From Eumeta japonica (Eukaryota > Arthropoda > Insecta > Lepidoptera > Psychidae), in assembly GCA_005406025.1 (NCBI GenBank), contig BGZK01000001.1, positions 2,108,001 to 2,172,000 of the forward strand: a stretch of 64,000 bases of DNA. The letters run 5' to 3'. Under the pieces are notes generated by a model. It saw nothing but the letters and a program-made list of their open reading frames with translations. It ran no database searches and was not told the origin of the DNA. This document shows positions 11,263 to 24,675 of this stretch, piece after piece (the first letter of the stretch is position 1; each line of letters begins with the position of its first letter). Position numbers and translations under genes: made by a program.

Positions 11263-12824
11263 CACACATATTTTTTAGGACCAATATCTCTATTTTTCAC
11301 CATTTTCAATTTGTTACCTGGACTGTAGGGGCGTAGCAGATGCATTATTATATTAACCTATGCAGTAAGATTTATAAAATAAGTTTTCGTCAATATTATT
11401 CATAGAAATATTGTTTTATCAACGCAAAGGAGTGATAGTATTCTTTATGTCTGTTTGCCTGTGTGTATGTGCTAATTTGTTCGTCCGTCTTACGAAAAGC
11501 ACTGCTACGTTGGTTACGCTACACTGGTTACGATGACATTTAGTACAATGAATAATTTAAGGCCAGAGAAACATTTACAGTAAGCGTTTCCACGTATTTA
11601 AATGACGTTGCAAACATGAACATCCTATACAATTAAAGGAGCAATTCCGGTACATTAAGAGGCTGTCTCGGAAACGGCCCTAACGGTTTGGGTTGGATTT
11701 ATTTTTATTTTGACAAGTGTTTGTTTTTCAAGTTTATCTATATAAGTGTTTCGTCACAAAATAAAATAGATAAAAAAAAATTGAACCTCACTATACTAAA
11801 TACGTCATTGCATCTCAACAGCAAACAAGCACTACATTATATATACGTGTAGTGCTGTGTCCACATAAACAAAATATTATGCTGTATATGTATATTTTCT
11901 ATTTATATATTTATTGTTGAAAATAAACATAAGCAACTGTTCCCGTGAAAAGTTATCGCATTGCCACGTCAAATTCGAGAGGCGCCAAGCAAAGCTCTGT
12001 TGTCCAGGTACGTTGTAAATAAAGCAACCGAGAATGCGTATAGGAGTAATTTTATTTTATGTATACGCGGAAGGAGCGAAGTCGTGGGAAAAAGATAGTT
12101 CGTAACGAAAGATGTATTATAGAAAATGAGAGTTTAAGTGATTTAGAACCTCGGGATTTGGAAACGGAGACAAAAGAAATTTAGGTTATATTGTTCAATA
12201 TTAAACCAAATCTCTTCTTTAACATGCGTTTAAAGACTCACACGTTTGTACGAATGTCATAGAAGATTCTAATTTAGTTTTCATCTAACTCTAAACGTCT
12301 GACAATTCGAAAATTCGCTTATTAAGAATCAATTTTAATCGATTCTATTCATAATTAACATGATATGACAAATTTCATTTACCACCAACTACGTATTGGA
12401 AATTCCCTTTTGCTCACTAATACAAAAAAAAATTATCCCCATTTTTGATCTCTATTCCGACATCAGCAGTGACATTTCCATAATTTCTAAAATATAATTC
12501 TTGATTTTAAACCTTTTCAAAACGGTTTTTAAATCTATTAAAAAAAATGGTACATAAAAATTCCTATTTCCATGTTAAAATCTTGTCGAAATCCGCTCAG
12601 CAGTTCCCGAAATTATTTCGTACGAATAGACAGACTCAATAAAAATTGAAAAGCCTTCATATAAGTTTGAGATGTGAACTGGCAATATAGTAAATAGCAA
12701 ACGGTTCCTTCAACACATGAAAATGTAATGTAAAATTTATATTAACATATAACGTATATACATTTTTATACAACGTCACAACATATGATACAACAATGTG
12801 ACTTAACCAATGTTTAGTTTCCCT
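11263..12824. other. AT-rich intron segment
   Basis: It contains the degenerate Helitron end at 12098 and, at 12590-12650, GAAATCCGCTCAGCAGTTCC, typical of repeat 3' regions in Lepidoptera. No exon. Confidence 0.45.
12071..12098 (+). mobile_element. Degenerate Helitron-like 3' terminus
   Basis: GGAAGGAGCGAAGTCGTGGG then AAAAAGATAG|T matches the ACGAAGTCGCGGGC..CTAG|T pattern with several substitutions. Only the terminal 30 bases are recognisable. Confidence 0.35.
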
Positions 12825-13290
12825 GAACGTTATTGGCGCGGGGCGTAATTAATTCATCATTTTCCGCTAATCGCCTAATTAGCACGGAAGCTTACAAAGC
12901 CGAACCGATTCGACCGGAGCGTGTCCGGGCGAAGCTTTTTATCCTAACCCGCGTTGGCCCGTGATGGATGCGGGGACGCGCGCCCACCGGATATTAAAAT
13001 GTAAATCGACACCTCAAAGGCCGGCGCCGCTGCCCCCGCGCTATTGTGGACGCTCGAGGCCGGTGTATCGATGTCCTCGCATCTTAGAAGTCGGTCTTTT
13101 AGAGCGAAAACCGTCCTACATAAATAGTAGGGCGCCGTCAAAGCTTTTATGGGGTCTGGAAAGTGATGAGAAATCCGCACGGTTCCGTCGTGTTCATTTG
13201 ATCTGTTCGTCAGTCTGTGCGATTGTCGCGTTCATCGTAACCGTACAGGCTTTTATTTCTGATCAGATATGAATAATAAACTGAAATCGA
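12825..13290. promoter_or_regulatory. GC-rich island with homeodomain-type cores (intronic)
   Basis: It contains GGGCGTAATTAATTCATCAT, CGCCTAATTAGCACGG and CCTACATAAATAGTAG inside GC-rich DNA, in the intron 5' of the 6.7 kb exon. The minus frame over 12944-13180 lacks credible splice borders. A conserved enhancer is the best reading. Confidence 0.45.
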
Positions 13291-13443
13291 TTGTCTATTT
13301 CATCGTCGACACCGTCATCATCAGCCACGCAATGACAATAGCCTGCTGCGCCGGAGACCACATTCTGAGCCAGTAAGCACACGCAATTCGACTACGCTAA
13401 CTCAAAACAATGTCGACTCAGATTTGAGTTCGGTTCATATGTG

Positions 13444-13478
13444 GTCTTCGTATTAAGGGTACAGCTTAATACTAAGAC
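13444..13478. repeat. Small palindrome
   Basis: GTCTTCGTATTAAG pairs with CTTAATACTAAGAC (one mismatch) around a 7-base loop. It lies just right of the GC island at 12.83-13.29 kb. Confidence 0.45.
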
Positions 13479-15356
13479 CGTATAAACAATGAAAGCGAAG
13501 TAGCAAGCGAATCGTTGGGTTCTCGTATGATTGAGTCGTGAGCGACGAAACTGCTATTATAGTAACCATTTTGACAATTAATTGAACCTATTCTCTATCA
13601 AGTACATGACGTGAATTTTACAGAATTTGGCACAATGCGGTAAAAGTACTTAATGTTTCACATAATATATGTATATAATGTACGTAAAGTTTAATCTTCA
13701 GAAATAAATCGATAGAATTTCTGTTTTTGTTGATCTCTCCAAAAGTACAAATTATGAATAAATGAAATCAAATGACAAAATAAAATAATTAGGTATGGAA
13801 TTACAACTGAACAAAATTTTCAAATGATAAAATTTTTGTTTGCAAAAGTTAATGTGATTCGAAATGATCAACAGATGTGGTTAATATTCCGATATAACCT
13901 TAGAGGCAATTTTGTGCCCTAACATAGTAATATGTCTTTTCATACAGGCACGCATATGTATCCGTATAGTAATTACTATATCTGCGAGCGTCGATTATAC
14001 AAAAATTGGTATAATATTCTAAAGAAATCTAAATGCCTATGATTTCAATTACAGAATATCTTTTACGAAAAAAATGAAATAAAAATCGACTTCAAAAACC
14101 TGATTATATAATTAGACGTTTTTGGAGTCGTTGTCAATTAATTGTGCGACGCGATTAATTGTGCGTCAGGTTCCATAATTTTATATCCTTTTGACTCAAT
14201 ATTCTACGGTTTTATATAGTTATAGATTATTGTTCATTTTTTGTTTGCCTTTCTTTAGCTGACATCGATTTCAAAAACGTCTAATTATTTGAAACAGTTT
14301 CTTAAGGCGGTTTTAGATTTTCTCAAAATTTAAATAATTATTTTAACAAGTTGTATTATTTTAACATTTTTGATACTTTATAATTCATCTAGCTTTCGCT
14401 CATGGCTTAAACCAATCGTCAATATAATTAGCCAGATGTCTTCTCTATTTTTGTACGGAGAAAAGTATGAAACCAGTGCTCATACGGTCTATTCCGGCGG
14501 TGCTAGTAATCATTTTAGACTGACTACATTTTAGGTTCGGACTACAATTACCGTCGACTCACAGTATGACCAGGTAGTCGATTAAGTCGATGTTTTCGGT
14601 TTTTACGCGAGTAAGTGAGCAGTAATATAAAAACTATATTGCTATGTAGCCGAGAGACGGATATTATATTTTTTCGAAAAAAAAACGTGTTTATGCCAAT
14701 ATTCATTTTAGTATCAAAAAAAAACTAAATAATTAATGAAAATCAGATCAAATACTAGTGCTTCAACCAATTTACGACTCTACTTAAATAGTCTACATTA
14801 ATACTTATTGAATTTTGATAAACTCAATATCTATAGGCTTTCGTAATTGTTAGAGCTTTTTCAGAACTCGCCTGTGAAGAGCCACCGGGCTTGTAGCACC
14901 TTTTGGTGTGTTTGAATCCTTAGTGTTAATTAACAGGTTAACCATTGCATTATAAACTACAATGTACGTATTGAATATTAGTGGTTTTTTCTACAATACG
15001 ACATTACATTATAAATTCTAAATTATTCAAAATAGTTTCGTCAAACTTACATACCTATATTTTTTTTTCTGAGACCAAAATGCTTATTTCTGATTGCCAT
15101 AATGAGATTTTATTCCACTTTTCTTTTGATGTATAACTCTTTTTAATTTATAATTACACTATAGAAGACAAAGATAATGAACGTAACACAAGAAACGTTC
15201 AATAATGTTAAATACGTTATTACCAAACATAACCTTTCTTTGTTTCTTTCTTAATTATAATTAGTTTTCATTCATATCACGTACTTCGTAACTCTGCTAC
15301 ACATGTCAGCCTAAAACGGTAACAGTAAAGGTGATAGGTTGATATCGTCGACTTAC
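13479..15356. other. AT-rich intron segment
   Basis: An inverted pair, ATAATTAGACGTTTTTGGAG (14108) with CGATTTCAAAAACGTCTAAT (14265), marks a short foldback fragment at about 14085-14290. Nothing else is recognised. Confidence 0.4.
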
Positions 15357-15404
15357 CGTGACTGGGCGGCGGCGAGGGCGATTTTACCAGCTCGGGCGGA
15401 TCCT
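15357..15404 (-). CDS. Internal coding exon, proline/serine-rich (DPPELVKSPSPPPSH)
   Basis: This 48-base exon has a strong pyrimidine tract and acceptor (CTTTCTGTTTTCTTGCAG|AGGATCC) and a consensus donor (CACG|GTAAGTCG). It enters with two bases and leaves with one, so it encodes 15 complete codons, DPPELVKSPSPPPSH, flanked by shared codons. It is sharply GC-richer than the DNA on either side. The two SP pairs could be proline-directed phosphorylation sites. It accepts either the 25.9 kb exon (giving Q) or the 28.9 kb exon (giving E) without breaking frame. The product family is not recognised. Confidence 0.78.
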
Positions 15405-15559
15405 CTGCAAGAAAACAGAAAGACTCAGATCAGCGTTTTATATTTATCAAATAATTTTATATTATATGAAATAAATCGGTTCTAAGAGAGAATCTTTGTT
15501 AGAAATTCAACGACACGCGAAAGTCCCAACACGTGTCAGATTAATGCGGAATCTATATA

Positions 15560-15810
15560 CACTATAACACTCAGTGTGGAGTATACTACGAGAATTTTGT
15601 CTTCGCTGAAAAACTAAAGTAGGAAAACTTCTGTTCATAACTCTATACGTGCTCCGCAGTGGGAATTATCACACCTGTGGAGTCGTAGTAAGACAAATGC
15701 TGTGGAATATAAAATATCAACAGTAAAATTAATACACTATTTTATTGGGAGCTCGAACTCGTGTCCCCTGCCTCGCATGAGGACGCGCTAACCGCTAGGC
15801 CATCATATCG
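15560..15810 (-). mobile_element. tRNA-derived SINE
   Basis: On the minus strand from about 15808, TGGCCTAGCGGTTAGCGCGT matches an internal A box and GAGTTCGAGCTCC matches a B box about 32 bases further, as in RNA polymerase III promoters. A CCTC...GAGG stem lies where an anticodon arm would be. The acceptor stem does not close, so this is not a functional tRNA. The body continues with AT-rich sequence and a CTCCACAGGTGTGATAATTC segment to about 15560. It lies about 160 bp upstream of the 15.4 kb exon in transcript order. Confidence 0.7.
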
Positions 15811-18104
15811 TATCGTATTTTCTTTTTAATAAATACTCTATATAAACATGTTGGGAAAATTTTGCATATTTCTCAATCAAAATATTAAATCATTATATTA
15901 TTTAAAACGATACTAGTAAACCCTTATCACTTAAAAAGATATTCTAAGAAAGCCATTGAAATAGAATACGAAACAAACTATGTTATTAAAAAGTTCCAAG
16001 TAAATTCAAAAACGAAACACAATAACTTAATTCAATTGAAAATAAAGCTATTTCAAGTTCTTTTAGATTATCTTGACAAAAATATATAATTTCCTTACGC
16101 ACTTTATTATGTATAACATAGAGTTTTTTTTTAATCGTAGTAAAATATTTATATTCTAAATACAACTAATTACTTCTTCTTTAATATACAATTTTATTAA
16201 AGTAATAAAAAGTCCCTATGTTTAGAAATTATTAACAGAAAAAATAAAAATAATATATAAAATAAAAAAAACCTATAAAATTTAGAGAAATTTAGAAAGC
16301 ACCACATGTTTTTCTTGATAATTATTAAATCAAATATTGGAACACACACGCTATAAATGTAAGCACATATAAATCAAATGTTACAAAATATTGCAGTTCG
16401 GAAGCTAACAGAAATTACAAAACGTATTTGTCGTTTGAATTTAAATGGATTTTCACTTCTAACCCAAAGATATTCTACTCGTTAGTTTGTCCTCAGCTGC
16501 ATTTTCATAACAATAAATTTATATTACGTTGTTTATTTTTTATTATTTGTCTAAATGGATAGCGAAAATAAACATTGTAGGATGCAGTCTACTTTCTCCA
16601 AACAAAACTTTTGAAATCCATAAAATATGTAGTCGTTTTCGGATGCATGCCGATGAATTAGTCCCTCCACGTTAACTTACAACACGTTAGGTAGATTATC
16701 GACTTTAGAATTGAATGCACAATTTTATTCTCAAAAATATGAAGCACTTGTATATTCAAACGGTTATTTTTTATGTATTTGAGCTTTTTTCTTGCATTTA
16801 AAAATCTATTTTCTTGTCCATTACGACGTAATTATTTTATGATTAAAATTGCATTCGCTAATTTTTGTCAACGTTCTCTAAGTTTTAATTGCTTAGGTAA
16901 TCAGTTTTATTGTGCTCCAAATAAAAGCAAGCTTTGTCATTTAAAGGTATGAAATAAAGGATTATATAATTAGAAAAAAAAACAAGAAATATTTGAATAA
17001 AACTCACGGTTACTCTAAAAATATTACAAAAAACCGTCGTTATACGAAGACACACAGACAGATCGAAAGCAGGTTATGTCTTTACACAAAGTTCAAAATG
17101 ATCTTCGTACAAAGTTCGATCGAAATAGATTCAACGTTATAGTCGTAAAAACGTAAGAAACAGACAGAGTTACTTTCGTATTTATAATGTTAGTGTGAAA
17201 TTAAATAAAACTCACGACTGATCTAAATATATTAAAAGGACTACACCAAAAAAAAAACACCTTTGTAAGTATGATTTGCACAGTGTGGGTTTTTATGTTT
17301 CAAATAGATTGAGTTACGTCCACGCACCACCAATTACGTCTGTATTCCTATTTAATGCAGTAGTCAGTTGTCACTAAAACTCGAGACCTCGATTTCTAGT
17401 TAAAATATATACTTATCTTTGTCGGAAAATTCCGAAATTATAATCGTGATCAAGATAAAATCATAAGATATCAGTATCGATCGTGGCTATAATTTGAGAT
17501 TAAAAGTTAAGCCTTTTTATAAAATTTACGCATTTACAATATGATCAGAAAGTAATACTCCTTAATTAGATCTCTCTGCGTATTGTTACATCAACAAATT
17601 TCAAAATTGTGGTCAAATTTTCAGTCTTTAGTTTAATGGTTTCTTAGTTTTCGAACCGACTAAATGTTATACAACGACCAGTATTACGTGTCAAGATCTA
17701 CTTAACCACTCTTCGGTAAACATTTAATTATTATTGGAAAAGTTAAATTTAACTGTGTATTGCGTAAAATTTCTTTGACGGTAAGTTAAAAATATCAAAA
17801 AAAAAATTGGTTGCCTGTAAAGTCGGTATACGGGCGAAAGTTTTACGTGACAACGACTTTGAATGGTAAAATCATTTTAATGTGAATATTCATTCGTATA
17901 GTAGGAAGAAGGATGAAATAATAGTAACAATTTAAAACATTTATTTATACAAAGAATTATATTTAAAACATTAATTTATACAAAGAATCTCGCACTGAAT
18001 TTCATATTAACAAAATTTTATTTTTACCTTTACACATACATACGTATTTATATACAAATATACATACAATAACTTGCAATACATTTGCAAGCTATGCACT
18101 AATT
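15811..18104. other. AT-rich intron segment
   Basis: AATAAAACTCACGG at 16996 and AATAAAACTCACGA at 17203 are direct repeats bounding about 200 bases that include CAGACAGAGTTACTTTCGTA, a phrase common near repeat ends. No exon. Confidence 0.4.
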
Positions 18105-18245
18105 CTCTAGTGCTGCGCGCGCGGCAGACCGATCATAGTTGAGTGGGAGAGAGACGCAAGGCATTCGGCGGGCCTCTCTCTCGTTCGGTGACTCATCGTA
18201 ACGTTACCGAGCGTTACACTTTTTCATAAGTGACTCCCAGCCGCA
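18105..18245. promoter_or_regulatory. GC-richer patch with GAGAG repeats
   Basis: GCTGCGCGCGCGGCAGACCG, GTGGGAGAGAGACGCAAGGC and CCTCTCTCTCGTTCGG are followed by ACGTTACCGAGCGTTACACT. It ends shortly before the 18.32 kb MITE. It could be regulatory or an old repeat. Confidence 0.3.
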
Positions 18246-18318
18246 ACCTAATTTAAGACGTTGTCACGTCAAAAACCAAAAGATTTCGTATTCGCAAATC
18301 CGTAGTACAACAACGCTA

Positions 18319-18725
18319 CTCTCTAAAACTGAATTAGTAGAATTTTTACTAATTGAAGTAGTAATAGTAGAAACTACATCAAAATTAGTAATTTTTAGTT
18401 GAATCTACTACAGATTTACTAAGTTTGTAGGCGTTACTTTTCAATTAGTAATTTTTCACTAATTGAAAAAGTAATATGGCCCAACTTCACTACTGAATTA
18501 GTACTTCTGAATTAGTAGTCACTTGACAATTAGTAAAATAATCACTTTTATAATAGTAGAATTATACTTTTTAATTAGTAGAAAATTTACAATTTTAATT
18601 TGTAATCATTTCTACTAATTGAAAGAGTGGATAACCACTTATTGCTGGTCGTATACTTTGGACATCTTAAAATAGTAGCTATTGACTATTAATTAGTGGT
18701 TTTTCACTAATTCAGTTTTAGAGAG
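18319..18725. mobile_element. TA-flanked MITE packed with ACTAATT/AATTAGT motifs
   Basis: The termini are CTCTCTAAAACTGAATTAGT and its exact reverse complement, each flanked by TA (18317-18318 and 18726-18727), consistent with a TA target duplication. The interior contains more than a dozen copies of ACTAATT or AATTAGT in both orientations, so nearly every part can pair with another. There is no open frame. The TA duplication suggests mobilisation by a Tc1/mariner-type transposase, which is inference. Confidence 0.85.
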
Positions 18726-18727
18726 TA

Positions 18728-19842
18728 AGGTATATGCAGCTAGATGATCATCAATATAATAGCTAGTTACAAATTTTTTCTACCATCATTCAGTGTATTT
18801 AGTATGAGTGCGTGTATCAAGGATGTACATATTTATAGTATAACTTTTAGGCAATTCATATTTTCAAAGCATTGACCTTTTTAACAATCCAAGTGAGTTT
18901 GATCACCATCTAAAGGTGTAAATAGAGAATGGACGCCTTCACTTACGGTAAAATATTGAAACAACTATCACATGTTTACATTAACTCAAGTTACGGAATT
19001 TAGAAAAAATAAATATTTAAGGACGCATAATATGTACGTGGCAGTATTCTGCCGATGATGCCTACGGAGAGCCAAGAACAAATCGAGGCCTATGTCATTC
19101 AAAACTGAAACGGATTTTCAGTCATGGCCCACAACCCGAACGGTGATAGCTATGTGAGTGGTAATTGATACAAACAATCGACATAGATTTATATAGACAA
19201 AATACCGAGCGTGTACTTGTGAAGTTTTGTCAACCTCATTTCGATTTACGCGCTTTCGGGCACGTATTTGATGTAAATTATAATAGAGAGCACTGTGTTA
19301 CCGCCGATGAAGAAGAGAGTTCTCATCTCAATTTTCATCACCAACTCATCAGACGCTACCTTCATCCCGTATAATAGTGTAGACACTATCAACATTATGT
19401 TGAAAGTATTCGTCTACCCGTACCGAGACCGGATGGACCGCTAGTACAACATAGTTATAAGCGTAGCGCTGTAGGTATGTTTGGGGCGAGGGGCCGGTGT
19501 GACGGTCAATCAATCTATTCGATGTCGGATTCAAGCGACCATAGATTAATGCAAACTCAAAAGTGAATGATGTCTATTACAAGTGATTAAAAATATTCCC
19601 CACGACAGATTTGCTCAAATTGACCATAGACATGACCACGACACTAGTAAGAGACCTAGAGCCTTGTGGTTGATTTAATGTCTGCCATTATACACAACAA
19701 TATACATAATATTATAGCAATTTTACTAGATTCGTAATGTGGATTTGCTATCGCAGTGATATAAATAGTTAAACGACATACATACATAACGCGCTTTCAC
19801 ACGTCACTTCGTCCGCGTGGGCGTACATGAATTCTTGTGTCT
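18728..19842. other. Intron segment, nothing supported
   Basis: Overlapping small frames at 19165-19534 lack splice signals. The DNA is somewhat GC-richer (19380-19520) but unrecognised. Confidence 0.4.
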
Positions 19843-20128
19843 TTTGCATTAAGCAATCGCGATATCCCGATTACGATCCTATGCTTGATTCCCATTTTGG
19901 TTGCACTATCGGTTTCGAATTCGGTTTCGTTCTAAATTCCAATGTCGATTCTGCTCTAAATCTCGATTACGATTGTATTCTCGACTACAATGTTGGTTCC
20001 GCTTTCGAATTAGGTCCTATCCCGCTTTCGTTTCTAAAATTGTCCCACTTTCGATTTCATTTTCGGTTACACTCTCGATTCCGAACCCAGTCTCGTTTTC
20101 GATTCCAATTCCGGTCCGTCTCTTGATT
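19843..20128 (+). repeat. Diverged 6-bp-period array (TTCCGA-like), longest copy
   Basis: Cut in steps of six, the sequence reads TTACGA, TTCCCA, TATCGG, TTTCGA, ATTCGG, TTTCGT, TCTAAA, TGTCGA, TCTCGA, TTACGA and so on over 285 bases. It translates as dipeptide-like repeats in two overlapping frames, which explains the open frames here without invoking a gene. A TTCGTCCGCGTGGG segment just to the left (19809) resembles an inverted Helitron-like end. Confidence 0.75.
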
Positions 20129-20659
20129 CGTTACTTCGAATAAATTATTTTATTATATATATCTTTAAATTATAAAAAAATAATCTACCTTTGAAATTGA
20201 AATTTCAAAGTTTATTCCATAAAAATTTTGTGAGTGTGTAAATTTCAAAAAAACATGAAATTAATATAAAGTAGCATTCATGAAAAAATTAGCAATCACA
20301 TTGTGAAAATACGCTTTGTGCAAAATTTCGAATTTTTAGACCCAGCTAAGTTTCTCCTTGATCGGTCAATCAGTCAGTTTCTTATGTTTTATACATATAT
20401 TTAGAATACAGATAATTAAAATTCATAGAAAGCAAGGTGAAAGATATAAAGCTTAATCTATATATAAATTTATATATTATCCCGTACATATTTTATTTGG
20501 ATTATAGTTATATTATTACAATTTAATTTTAACTACAAGTATTTAAATGATCAAAGAGATTGCCAAGGCTGCTGGCGTAAATGTACCCATGTGTTGTATA
20601 AAATTATATATTCATAAAATAACGTTGAAAAAGTGAGTGTGACCAAATAGGAATATAAA

Positions 20660-21272
20660 AAAAAAACCAGACGAGTATGAATAGGACTCGCACTTGAAGG
20701 TTCTGTACAATTTTAATTATATAGTTTGATTATATCAAGAGTCTCGACATTTTTTGTCTGAAAATTTATATTTATTATTCTGAAATTTACGAAACGTTAA
20801 CTTTTTTTTTTTTAATTTGCAAGTAAATTAAAAAATCCCATAGAGCACTTCCGATTGATTTAGAACAGTGAAATTCGACAAGAGAAAAAGTCGTACAGCA
20901 CAAGTTAAAGAAAAATCTTAAAACCGTTAATAATTTCTAGGTATATCATATGAAAAAATATTTTGTAGTGATTAAAAACTTACAATTGCAATTGGAGTAT
21001 GGACCGTGTTTTAAACCGATATGTGAGATAATATATTTTAAGTTCGCCTTACAAAAAAATAAGATTTTTAAATACTCGGATATTTTAAAAAAAACTCGAA
21101 AACTTTCTTCAAAAAGTAAAAGTTTCTGAATTCCTGGGACCAATATCTTTATCGAAAACAGACAAAAATCATCGAAACTATTTATGAAAAAAAAATGTCT
21201 ACATACGTAATTAAAATTGTACGAAACCTTCAGGGGCGATTTCTATTCGCACTTGTCTGGTATTTTAAAAAA
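20660..21272. mobile_element. Non-autonomous element with ~60 bp terminal inverted repeats
   Basis: The left end AAAAACCAGACGAGTATGAA and on to TGTACAATTTTAATTA (20663-20722) pairs with the right end (about 21208-21270), which reads TAATTAAAATTGTACGAAAC and on to CACTTGTCTGGTATTTT. The terminal part is a diverged version of the CGGCCAAGTGCGAGTCGGAC ends seen at 52486 and 57453, so it probably belongs to that family. There is no coding capacity. Confidence 0.7.
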
Positions 21273-24200
21273 GGTATATCAAAGTGAAGTACGGTGTTTC
21301 CATATAAAAGCTCGTAACATGTACAACATTCTACAACCAAGACCTTTACTTATCATTATTCTTAAATACACCTAATACTCGCATAGCTGGTTTTTTCTAT
21401 TTTTATTTTTTAAATAATTATGCGTAAAAACATTTTAAAAATCACGTTTTTCTTACTAATATTCGTATGTCATTGTATTATGCATTGATAAAAAAAAGCA
21501 CATTGTTTGAGTTTGGCTACAGCCAAAACTAGATGAATTAAAAATAAAACTAAATATGCAATCAATTAATCCCCGTGAGGAATGATGTTTTTTTCAATGT
21601 ATCTAAATAATGCAAAACAAGGACTAAAATGGAAGAATTTCATTTATTATTTTAGTAACAATATCCATTTATAAATAGTGAATTAAAAATTACATAAACA
21701 ATACGAAATATTAAATTTAAAAAGAGGGAGAGAGAAAGTCGCAAGGAGGAGGATTTTTCGTTATGTTACGATTTCTACTAGTCAGCTTCAACCGCAAGCC
21801 GTGTTAAGAAGTTTATTTATTTTTACATTTTAAGAGGGTTTTTATGAGAACATATGCCGTCCATAAAATTCATATGAAAGAAATTACAATCAAAACATTC
21901 TCTTTTGATGGCAAATTTAAGTACATCACGTGAACAACAATTTACTCATTAAACCTTAAAAATATGAAGCTCCGAAACGTCATTTACTACATGCAATTTA
22001 CTCCAATTCGTCTCATATCACCTCATAAAGTTTGCAATCCATATCACTGGGATATTTCAATCGCAGTTTTCTGATTTTGAAACCAAAGATATAAAAAGGG
22101 AGACTATAGTACAACGATACAAATATTCAATTTTATAAAAAAACAGAAAAATATACTGCGGAACATAACACTAAAATGCAGAATCACGTTAAACACATAC
22201 GTAACAAAGAAGTCGATAAGAAACTATGTAAGTCACTACTGAAGATTACTGTGCTGGGATAATGTAAAAACAAAGACGTAATATCGAGTGCCTATGACTA
22301 AATGCTATGAATGCGTAGTGATGTGCATTGAGTGAGTTCGACAATCTTAGGAGAAAGTGATTATAGACGATGAACGATTTTTTTTAACAATGCAAATGTG
22401 CACACTCGTGCGCTCGTCCCGCTGTATGCTCAGTGCCGGCAACAGATGAGAGAAATGCAATCGCAATTGTTTCCGGAAGAAAAACATGTGATGAAGTATT
22501 TGAAAAATACATCAGCGATGACTTTAGCAATAAACGTGCATTGAATAACCTCGTTCCCCTTGGAGGTCACATAATGTTAGAGATTTGGATTAAATAGAAA
22601 CACGAATATCCGGTCGAATTGCGAGATGTCAAGTGTTGTCGTACGGGGCTGTGGATGCTTTTTTTTTCAGTACTGATATTTATGTTATGCAATCTGTTAT
22701 TATACAGCGCTTCCATTTATTTCGAAGGCCTCATGGACATCGGCGGTGGGTAGGGTTACTATAATATGCCTATCCCAAGGCGGTAAGGGTGTTCTGGGAC
22801 GCGATCGAAAAACACAGCCCACAGATCTTAGACCTCTGAGGCCACGACAGAACCCAGACAATTATTAAGACAACATAAAGTTTTGTATGTAATCATCTAA
22901 GAACCATGTTAGTACGTGATTTTTTTGTCAATCTGAGAGTCCTTAAAAGCATTCTTTGTGATAAGTGTCAATCAAAATTACTGAAATTCAAATTTCATGG
23001 ATTAAACAAACACATGTTTTATTTTTAATGTTTGGACGATTTCTAAAGTAAAAAATTATTAATAAAATTATAGAAAACAACGAATTATACTTCAAATAGT
23101 AAACCTAAATACATACAAAGGAAAAATCTGGTTCACTGTATTATGTGTCATAAATGTTTGCAATGAATTGAAAGTTATAAATATTATAATATTATGTGCA
23201 TCCATCATTGTGAGTTATTTTTTCTTTTAATTTTTCATAATATTCTTGCATCAAAATATTTCTCCACTATGTGCAAAAATTTAAAATATTTTTAAAAAAA
23301 TCTCCATTTTAAAACAAAACGAAAATATATTTCGACTCACTAAAAATAAAAGATATTAAACTATAATATATAACTTATGTTGAACAATATTAAATTTAAA
23401 TAATAAGAACCGGCAGAAGCACGATATAACGAAAGAACATGTACTTGTACATGTCGTTTAACATGTGCTTGTGCAAAATTAAACCAAAATTACCTATAAA
23501 AACCGGCTTAGAGCATGTTGGGCCATGAACTTTAAAGAACCATAAAGTGTTTCTAAAATAACTGTCGAAATGTATGCCATACTTGCTGAAAACAATTTTT
23601 TTCGGCTTCTGTTACATGTATGGACTGCCCCCCAAAAAATATTTGTTTTTATTATTTAATTATCAAACTAAGTAGCAGCGTTTACACAACATCTATACTC
23701 TGAATTTTATCAATGTACATCTTGTAGTTTTTGAGTAAATGCCTGTGACATACGGAACCCTAAAAACGGAACGCTTATGAAATTCCTCTGCTAGGATTTC
23801 GCTCTGATAATTAAAAAATGCATAGTTATAGTAATAATTATGGTAGTAACTAAGCTAGGTGTATGCGGCGTGTGAGGCATCCAGTCTCCGCGCTCGGTCC
23901 CGCCGACAGGGATTCTATTTGCATTGAATGCATCAATTTTAATATAGGTCTAGAAGGATAGTCAGGGCGAGGAACAAAAACGGTCGGTGCGTAGTAAAAG
24001 TTGATTAAGGCTCCTGTCCACGTACAGAGGCCTCGATAGTAAAAAGAACGTGAATCTGAAATGTTTAATGTGTGGTATTGAATGTATGTAAGATTAATGA
24101 ACAGATAATTTGAAGAAGTGATCAAATAAATACAGTTTCCAGCAGTGGATTTTAATTCAATATCTCGGATATCCAAAACCCGACGACGGGTACATCCGTG

Positions 24201-24675
24201 TTACAACACCATACCAAAAAATGACGTGAGATGAATTTTAAGACGCATTTTCGATTTGAGGGTTAGTTTGTGAGATTAAAAGGATAGTTGAAAATAAATT
24301 AATGTCATCATATAGGGTGTAAAATTTATTTGGAGCATAATAGCCAAATTTGATAGCGTTATACTAACTTTTGTCTAACATTTTTCTAATAAAAAGATTT
24401 TGACATTTAAATTTTGTTGTTGTTGATATTTGCAATAATAAAAAAATTATAAGACCGATAATAAACTATATTTACCACAAAGTACACTCATGTTTTTAAA
24501 CAATCAAATTTTTAATAAATTTTATATATAATACTGGGATATTATAGAAACTCTAGTTTAACGTTATATTTTTACTATTTATAATGGAACAATAGAAAGA
24601 ATCGTAGTGTAAAATTGCTTAAATACATCACTAGTATTTCGTTTGCCACTTGCTTAAAATAACGGATGGCAGAAA
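21273..24675. other. AT-rich intron segment
   Basis: A GC-richer block at 22705-22860 (GGACATCGGCGGTGGGTAGG, CTTAGACCTCTGAGGCCACG) looks like a fragment of something coding or repetitive, but no frame persists. The rest is featureless. Confidence 0.4.

Noticed and set aside
12944..13180. 78-codon minus frame that looked like an Ala-rich exon
   Set aside because: Candidate acceptor (TTCTAAG|ATG) and donor (TTT|GTAAGC) are poor, and the phase does not connect with neighbouring exons. TAATTA cores favour an enhancer.
15745..15808. Functional tRNA gene on minus
   Set aside because: A and B boxes are intact, but the acceptor stem does not pair and the sequence runs on into a SINE body.
19827..20143. 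Overlapping repetitive open frames of 80-99 codons
   Set aside because: They come from the 6-bp-period array, which yields dipeptide repeats in two frames.
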